Shown here: in pieces, positions 57,403-64,000 of the stretch | How the letters are laid out: every line of letters starts with the position of its first letter | How positions within the stretch are numbered: the first letter of the stretch is position 1 | Assembly: GCA_001599915.1 (NCBI GenBank) | Contig: BCIG01000014.1 | Location: 620,001-684,000, forward strand | Reading direction: 5' to 3' | Source: Symbiotaphrina buchneri | Taxonomy: Eukaryota > Ascomycota > Symbiotaphrinales > Symbiotaphrinaceae | Length of the DNA stretch: 64,000 nucleotides | Program-made: the position numbers and the translations under genes | The notes under the pieces: generated by a model | What the model was told of the DNA's origin: nothing | Seen by the model: only the letters and a program-made list of their open reading frames with translations | Databases searched by the model: none

Positions 57403-58226
57403 ATGTATATCTCCCAGCTCTTCAGCGCCTCTGGGCTCACACTACTGGTCTCGGTCGTCTTGGCCCAAGACACCGACCTCTCCCCGGGCTCGCCGCTGTA
57501 CGAGTGCCACGCCGATTGCGGGTACGGGCTGCTGGCAGCCCAGAGCTGCGGTACCGATAACACGGCCTGCCTCTGCGCCAGCGGCGGGAACTTCACCACC
57601 GACTATGAAGCGTGCGTTTACTTGCAGTCCTCCCACCCCGCCCAACCCTAGCCCGCACCCTCACCTTCACCCTGACCCTGACCGTCGCCCTCGCTCCCGC
57701 CCTTGTTCTTCATGGTCTGGTACTGCGTAGTACTGCGTATTAGTATATACCTGCCACTGTTTGCTCACATAAGACTCACTCGCTTTGATACAGGTGCCTA
57801 GAATGTGCAGGAACAGAGGATATCTGGCAGTACTACGGCTCCGATCTGGTCAGCTACGCGACTGAGTGCTCGGGTCTCGCGACGACCCCGTACCCAGCAA
57901 GTACCACCTCGGCTGCCACCGTTGCTGCGTCTACATCTGCTGTGCCTGCTTCCTCGGTTGCCTCCACGACACTGACCACGACGGGCACGAGCTCCACTGC
58001 CTACACCACGACCAGCACCAGTGCTGTGGGAACGGCGAATGCGGTATGTGTGCTGCACGTTCATTAGCCCACTTCAGGATATTCGATAACTGACAGTGGA
58101 TATATCTAGACTTTCACGAGCGCCACTGCCACGGCGACGTTTACGGGCGCGGCCCCTCGCTTCTCTGTTGGAGTTGTGCCAGTGATGGGGGTGATGCTGC
58201 TCCTGCTTGGACTTCTACAGGTCTAA
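57403..58226 (+). CDS. CFEM-like GPI-anchored surface protein
   Basis: Small secreted protein with an eight-cysteine module and probable GPI anchor. Three exons (57403-57611, 57794-58043, 58110-58226) give 191 residues. A signal peptide covers residues 1-21. The cysteines are C35, C39, C49, C56, C58, C71, C74 and C95, that is C-x3-C-x9-C-x6-C-x-C-x12-C-x2-C-x20-C, close to the CFEM pattern used in fungal haem capture and surface sensing. The key aspartate that binds haem iron in some CFEM proteins is not clearly placed, so haem binding is unproven. A serine/threonine/alanine stalk (about 98-165) and a hydrophobic C-terminal tail (VVPVMGVMLLLLGLLQV) suggest GPI attachment. Confidence 0.82.
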
Positions 58227-58856
58227 GAGAAGATTTGGGGAATGACTATTACTTGCTCGCCGCGGTCACTTTCATGCCCTGTTCGTATTACAAGTAGGCA
58301 GGAGATTGTAACAGTACTGTTCGTAGAAATGATATACCTCTGCTCCATAGGTTATCATTGAAGCTTTTTGGTGTTCTGACCCGGCCCATTATTCCACATA
58401 CCTGTACGAATGACTATGTCTCAGGAAACTTTCTCATAGACTTGTTGGCCAGCACCGTGCCTCACCCTGGTCTTTGTCCATGCTGCCTGCACACCGACCG
58501 AGAGAGTGCTCATTACAACTACCCTGTTCCCTAAAAAGCGACGATTGGCCGGCGGCACTCCAGCCGACCAGACTTCTGATTACAACATGTAGCTTGATTG
58601 GACATTCCATACCTCAGAAATTGTCGGCTACTGGGGTTCTGTTTGGTCGATACAGAATGCGAACCATCAAATGTTCGCCTTGGTCGCCTTGTCCCAACAC
58701 GTAAGGCAACAACTCCCAACGTAGACTCGCGCTTGACCATCTCAGCCCGTTCAACTTCATATTCCAGCAGGCTGCGAACTTTATTTGTATGAAGCCACTT
58801 GATCCCACACCTGCAAACTGCCCCTCGACCTTGCAACGCACAAGGGTTTCTTGCCA
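58227..58856. other. Intergenic between the CFEM-like and HET-domain genes
   Basis: 630 bp with no recognised feature. Confidence 0.45.
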
Positions 58857-61032
58857 TGGAGCATCTGATGAATGCAGATGAACTGGAAAGGTTCCAAGAT
58901 CAGATCCCTGCAGTCCAATGGCTCGGATGCGACCATGACGGTTCATATTACCCAGTCGTCCCGTTTGACTTATACCCGGTAGTACGAGGCTGGACCGTGG
59001 CCGAGACGAGATGGCCGAGAGAGGTCCTCGAGAAGGATCCTGATCGTGCACTTCCCATGCTTCAGTCTTGGCTGCTTTTCGGAGTGCTTGAGAGTGCGAC
59101 GATGTTGCCATGGGGAACCAGAGTATCCTTGGAGCTAGAGACTCGAGGCTATACAGGCTTCCTTCGTACGACCATGGATGGGGATGTTGTTTGTTATAGT
59201 GTACTGCAGGGATTGAGAAGAGTCTGGGAACAATACTTGGCGAGGACGCAGAGACCTGTCGAAGATCTGAAACGCGATCTGAACACGACTATCGATTTAT
59301 CTCAAAGCCTTATACGACATGTTCTGCTTGAGAAGGGTGAACGATCCTTGCGTGGACAAAATACGCCTATTTCTTATGTTTGATTCGATCGCTCGTTGCT
59401 CGATCATTCTACTGGAGACGCTGGGGCAGACGGCGTATTATCTGCCTGTTTTCGATAGGCACCTAACTCTTATGTATTGGAGTCCTACCGAGGGGCTCAC
59501 TGGAAGCATCCGCCGACGCCTGCAGCGCAACGGATGGTGCCCTTCAGCATATCATTGGCTGGCGAACCCGGGATGCTTCTCATTCCTTGAATATGCCAGC
59601 TACTTCAAAAGTACAGATCTTCCGGCGGATAAGCACGCCATATGCTCCCAGGGCAAGTGCCTTGCCTACAATCTGGATCCTGACAGCTGCAAAGCGTTAC
59701 ATGTCAAGGATGGTTGTAATTGTAGCTATATTCGGGCTCCAATTGGCCAAGTCAAGGAAATCTATGCAAGCGGCGGGTTCCCAGTAGTGACTAAGAGCAC
59801 TTTTACACCCTATCTGGAAGAAATGCCGAATGGAGTACACTTCTATAGGATTTGTGAGGAGTTGCACGTGGAGCCATACCGACATGGTATGAAGCTTCTC
59901 GCCATCTCACATGTATGGTCCGATGGCCTAATGGGCACCACAGAGGATGGTCTACCCGGTTGCCAGGTTCAGTCATTACTGGATATCATGAATACTGCGA
60001 AAGCGGATTGTTTTTGGCAGGATACCTTGCTCATTCCGTCCGAAGTACGGGCCCGGAAGCAGGCGATTGCTAGAATGCGGGATATATACTACGAGGCCAC
60101 TACGACGGTTGTACTTGATGCTCGTTTGAGGCAATTCCAGGTATCCCTGCACTCACAAGGTGAAATATGTGTACACATCGTGACTTCAGTCTGGAACCAT
60201 CGGCTCTGGACTTTGCAAGAAGCTGTACTGTCCAAAAGTATCCTCATCATGTTTGCTAATGGTCTTGTGCCACTTGAGAAATTTTGGCCATACACAACGG
60301 AAGGACCTCCTCCAAATCCTGTCATCATGACGTTTCGGAGAGTGATCATTGACCTCTTGAGCCGGAAATTTGGGGAACCTGCGCTAGCTCGGGCGGCTTG
60401 GATGATTCGTGGGCGGGATTCCAGCCGACGAGATGACGAAGCCTTGGCCCTAGCACCCGTTGTGGGTATCAACGACATAAGGGCACTGATAGAGGCTCAA
60501 GGCGAACATAGAATGAAGCTATTCTGGCTTCAGTTACAGAGTGTCTCGAGCAGTGTCCTAGTGATGGACCAGCCGAAGCTCACACTTGAAGGATGCAGGG
60601 CGCTGCCACGGACTCTGATGGGAGGAAAATCCTGCTGGACGATACAGTGGGATGATAGACCGGCTACTGTTACGGAGCATGGCCTAAGAGGCAAATATTG
60701 TTTACAGGCTGCGCGGCAGAAGCCTTATATCATCTGGAAATACGTACATATTTGTCGACGATGAAGCGAGGCAAACCATTCGCGTCAGAGTCGATACATA
60801 CTCGATGGACTTCGTCGAGGGAGAGGTCCAACTAGATGCAATCATCGCAGTGAATCCGATCACTGACACGGTTGGTTTTGCCACCTCTGCTGCAGTAAGG
60901 GTCGTTAAAATGGTGGATGACCTTCTAGTCTTCGAGTATGTGCGGCAGCTCGACCTTCGGCCTTCGGCGCCTGAACGCTTGGACGAGGGGCCATTTGTAA
61001 CAGGAGGTTGGGACGAGATCATCATTTCATGA
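58857..61032 (+). pseudogene. HET-domain (heterokaryon incompatibility-like) gene, apparently broken
   Basis: Relative of large fungal HET-domain proteins, which take part in non-self recognition and cell death after hyphal fusion. HET-type motifs are visible in order: LAISHVWSDGL near 59910, an RKQAIARMRDIYYEA helix near 60055, and HRLWTLQEAV near 60200. The upstream part (58857 to about 59330) is the N-terminal extension common in this subgroup, and the C-terminal part runs to 61032. The gene looks broken, with about two breaks, because neighbouring homologous segments do not share one reading frame and no good introns explain it. It may be an old allele or a degraded paralogue. Annotation error or unusual splicing remains possible. 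Confidence 0.6.
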
Positions 61033-62181
61033 TTTGAAAGCACAGATATTGGTATTTGACGTAATATTGAACACCAGGTTCCTCAGACAGACCTTCATTG
61101 CCTTCACATTCAAACATAGTAGGCACGATGGAGTAAAAGGCTGAATAGAGGTCCCCACAGAGCGATGGATTAGGCATGGGAGGTGATAGAGAGGAAAAGA
61201 ACAAGCCGTGCGGAGTAGAACAGTAAACTCGATAACTCCTGCTTGTACGTATATGGTAGAGGATACTAGCTGGCTGCAAAGATTTGAAACTACTGTAGAA
61301 GCACTGGAGTTTCGTCCCCTGCGCACAAGGGATAGGGCGGAAGAGGAGGATAGGGGGAATTTCAGGGGTCGGGAAAATGATCGCAGCGGTGCACCAGCTG
61401 GATGAGATATCACGAAAGAGAAGCTCGTAGCAGAAAGACACGATACTGAAAAAAAGTTGTTGATTGCTTGACTGAATAACCAGAGAGTCGAATGAAGCTC
61501 TCATTTTCTATCCTGATAGCTGCCCAGAAACCTGACTAAGGGCCTGAAGCCCGGCAACCCCGCTACACTACTCCCATGAATTAGTTGACCATTTATCTAC
61601 TGTGAAGCTCGGGAACCAGAACTAACCCTGTCAGAACTGGTGCAATTTCTTTCAGGGTGCCCATTTCCGGCATACACGCCCCCATGACTTGTGCACATTG
61701 CGAATTCTGAAACCCCATTTTCTGCTAAACCTGCATATTGAACTTATCAGGCTAAATGGATCACTCCCGGACTAGGTCTATCCAGCGCCGACTGGAGACC
61801 ATTGGAAACCAAAAATAGGATCCATGGACGTGGCGACGCTGCATACGCCCAAGAAGGACTAGTCCGTGATGCATCCCGCCGTAAGCAGCATATGGCGGCC
61901 ACCTCGGGCGGCCACCTCTGCCGCCTGGCGGAGCCGAGGCAGTCATGTCACTGACGTGATACAGGGGGCGGGACAGGCGCAGGGTTAGAGACGGGATGTG
62001 TGTATATAAATATAGATATATATAGTGATTTGCCGTCGCACTTATGGAGAGAGGGTTGTCGTTTACTGAAGATTCTCGCTCTGACAAGATAACTGCACTG
62101 CACGCATCCCGCACAATCAGTAAAGGCAAATCTTTTCCCAAGATAAACTTACCGCACACGCATTTGCAAAATTCATCCAGC
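61033..62181. other. Intergenic between the HET-domain and ABM genes
   Basis: About 1.15 kb. A 160-codon open frame on the minus strand (61022-61504) has no family pattern. A TATATAAA tract near 62003 is listed separately. Confidence 0.45.
62003..62010 (+). promoter_or_regulatory. TATA box upstream of the ABM-domain gene
   Basis: TATATAAA inside an AT-rich patch, about 172-179 nt before the ATG at 62182. Confidence 0.4.
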
Positions 62182-62723
62182 ATGGCCGACCCAATCCAAC
62201 TCGTGGCAATCGTCTCACCGAAACCGGGCAATGTCGAAGACGTGAGTTTCTCCCAATCACTGCCCTTCATCCCGTCAGCCCCGTCGCTCGCAGAAAGCGG
62301 CGCCAACAAAAACAAACCTCCCCAGTGGAACAAAACCCAACTCATCATTCAACAGGTCATCGAAGCATTCCAGCCCCTCCTCGCCCACGTCGAGGCCAAC
62401 GAGCCGGGCTGCCTGAAATTCGAGTTGACGCGGCAGGTCAACACCGACACCGGCAAGGAGGATATCGTGATGATTGAGTTGTGAGTCCCCACTCCGCCTT
62501 TTCCAGCCCTCATTTCGTTGGAAAAGCCATTCCTATTCGCTTTCACACTGGGGACCGGAGGCTGATGACTCTGTTGTGGTGGATTAGGTGGAAAGATGCA
62601 GCGGCCTTGGAGAGTCACAGGCAGACGGAAGAGTATAAGGCGCTGGCTTCGAAGGCGGATCTGGTGACGGGCGCGCCGGACGTGAAGGCCTTGAAGAGTG
62701 TTGCTGGGTTTAAGAGTCGTTGA
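62182..62723 (+). CDS. Antibiotic biosynthesis monooxygenase (ABM)-fold protein
   Basis: Small dimeric alpha-beta barrel protein of 106 residues. Family members are quinone or polyphenol monooxygenases or stress proteins; the substrate here is unknown. Three exons (62182-62241, 62356-62480, 62588-62723) close in frame. The fold is seen as PIQLVAIVSPKPGNVEDVIE (first strand and helix), LLAHVEANEPGCLKFELTRQ (helix and strand 2) and DIVMIELWKDAAALESHRQT (strand 3 and helix), then EEYKALASKADLV. EPGCLKFELxR and the H-x3-EEY segment are typical of the ABM family. Without splicing out intron 1 the reading frame continues into unrelated sequence, so the exon join is needed. Confidence 0.88.
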
Positions 62724-62950
62724 GCGTTTGAGGAGGCAGTGAAGGATGTGAGAGTGAGCGAATCTTTATTTGCTGAGCGGAAGGAAATATTGGACGGTCT
62801 TTTCAAGTCTAGCAGCTCTATATGGCTTTAGTTGAGCCTAACTTTCTAAGCTTTGACATCTGTCTTGCTACAACGACTCCTTCAGTTTCCTGCGATGCCT
62901 AATAGGTCACTCGACAATATATCACATCTGATCGGGTATCAATCCTCTGC

Positions 62951-64000
62951 TCATCTTTCATGCAACTTCTTGCTAAACCTCATCCCCAACCGCTTTTCCG
63001 TAACCCTGAAGCTCTCAGGGAACCACTCCCGCAGCTCGCCCTCATCATCTCCAAGCATAATTCCCGCCAGCGCTTTGGCACACGTGAAACACAGCACCAT
63101 TCCTAGAACGACATCAGCCAGTCCTCCGAACAGGCGTCATCATTTGGAACTCACCATGGCCCTGAAAAGACGCCGAAATAAACAACCCCGGCTCGCCCGG
63201 CATCTCGCCCACGAGCGGAAATCCATCAGCGCTGAAGCCCATGATGCCTGTCCACTCCTTCCTAATCCTGCCCTGCGGATCGTCCTCGCCCCAATTAACG
63301 CCAAAATACCGGGCTGCCGTCTGGTGCAGGTAAGCGCTTACAACGGGATCAAGCGTCGTGTCATCCGTCGTGCCGTACTGATACAGGCCTTCCTCGGGCG
63401 CTTGGACGAGGCCGCCGCCGATAACAATGTCCCCCTCGCACCAGGAGCCCGCAGGGCGAGAGATCATGTACTCGTATCCTTTCTGGTGTATGAAGGAGTA
63501 TGTTGTTGCAAGGCCGCGCCGCGGCATGTTCTCCCCCGGCCGCTGAGCCGTGACTTGGCCTCGCAGCGGGACGATGACGCCCTGCAGCGAGGGGCGCAGC
63601 GCGGCGGTGTACCCGTTCGTGGCAAGCACGACTTTCTGAGCGTGCACCACGCCGCGATCCGTCTGCACTACCCACCCGGCGTCTCCCTCCTCCGGTCTTG
63701 AAACAGCAGTCACAGGCGTACGCGTCTGCAGATTCAATCCCTTCTCTAAGCACAACCTCAAGATTCCCATCACCAGGGCATACGCACTCAGACTGCCCGC
63801 AAGGTACTTCACCGCGCCCATGGCTCCATCACACAAGAACATCTCGCGCGTCTGCGCCGCGTCATAGACTTCGTACGCGCTGGCGGGCTCATTCGGCATC
63901 GCGCGCCGCATCATCGCTTCGATGCCCGCTAGGCTTTCCTCCCAGCGCTGGACGTCGTAGATAATGTCGACTGTGTCGCATAGACGGCTGTCGCAGGGGA
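62951..64000 (-). CDS. FAD-dependent oxidoreductase (DAO family), partial at the right edge
   Basis: Flavoenzyme of the D-amino-acid-oxidase/gamma-glutamylputrescine-oxidase-like group; the substrate is probably an amine or amino acid. The C-terminal part is present in two exons (63155 to beyond 64000, and 62951-63102). The N-terminus with the FAD-binding GxGxxG lies outside the window. Seen here: LRLCLEKGLNLQTRTPVTAV, VVHAQKVVLATNGYTAALRP (the FAD-domain ATNGYT motif), IVPLRGQVTAQRPG and the C-terminal SADGFPLVGEMPGEPGLFIS followed by SFQGHGMVLCFTCAKALAG across the intron. The open frame continues to position 64000 without a start. The stop is TGA at 62951-62953. Confidence 0.88.

Noticed and set aside
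61022-61504. 160-codon minus-strand open frame next to the HET-domain gene
   Set aside because: No domain, unusual composition, and overlap with the 3' end of the HET-domain gene.

Overview
This window is nuclear DNA of a filamentous ascomycete, most likely a Eurotiales (Aspergillus/Penicillium-like) fungus. Genes are dense and on both strands. Introns are short (mostly 46-100 nt) with GT-AG ends and CTRAC-type branch sites. The window holds Zn2Cys6 regulators, a PTH11-like rhodopsin-domain protein, MFS transporters, GPI-type surface proteins, a CFEM-like protein and a HET-domain gene. I joined exons by hand, keeping reading phase and family sequence continuous, so most models close exactly in frame. 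No database search was possible.

The first 27 kb is mostly conserved housekeeping: CDC37 (122-1747), clathrin light chain (2010-2973), an RTT103-like CTD-interacting protein (3457-4997), MED20 (5290-6175), a secreted PLC-like phosphodiesterase (6965-8136), COX7 (8782-9483), the ERMES subunit MDM34 (10333-12087), a CCDC47-like ER protein (12881-14405), a PPR-like mitochondrial protein (14741-17185), a Zn2Cys6 regulator (17379-19979), IPK1 (20543-21680), a haspin kinase (22552-24660), an ECM15/MTH1187-type thiamine-binding protein (25298-26204) and a nitroreductase (26365-27317). A SINE-like, tRNA-derived repeat lies at 21869-22091.

From 27.3 to 34.5 kb the DNA is sparser. It holds a degenerate satellite array with a 12-bp sub-period and roughly 100-127 bp higher-order units (about 27990-28920), a rhodopsin-domain membrane protein (29134-30372), and an allantoate-permease-type MFS transporter (32461-34305). 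Then comes another conserved block: YAF9, COQ11, SYF2 and a mitochondrial protein of unknown function (35065-40523).

From 40.8 kb on the region is accessory: a Zn2Cys6 regulator (40835-43297), a DHA1 drug/polyamine-type MFS transporter with an apparent one-base frameshift (43847-45828), a laccase-type multicopper oxidase (47332-49756) and an NmrA-like reductase (51160-52248), all on the minus strand. They could be a small detoxification or metabolite-tailoring cluster, though no backbone synthase is present. Three consecutive secreted or GPI-type genes follow (nucleoside-hydrolase-like, BIM1/X325-like, CFEM-like), then a HET-domain gene that looks broken, an ABM-fold monooxygenase-like gene, and a FAD oxidoreductase that runs off the right edge.

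Four head-to-head pairs of conserved genes share short intergenic regions (335-483 bp) and probably use bidirectional promoters. I found no rRNA genes, convincing tRNA genes, CRISPR arrays or retroelements.
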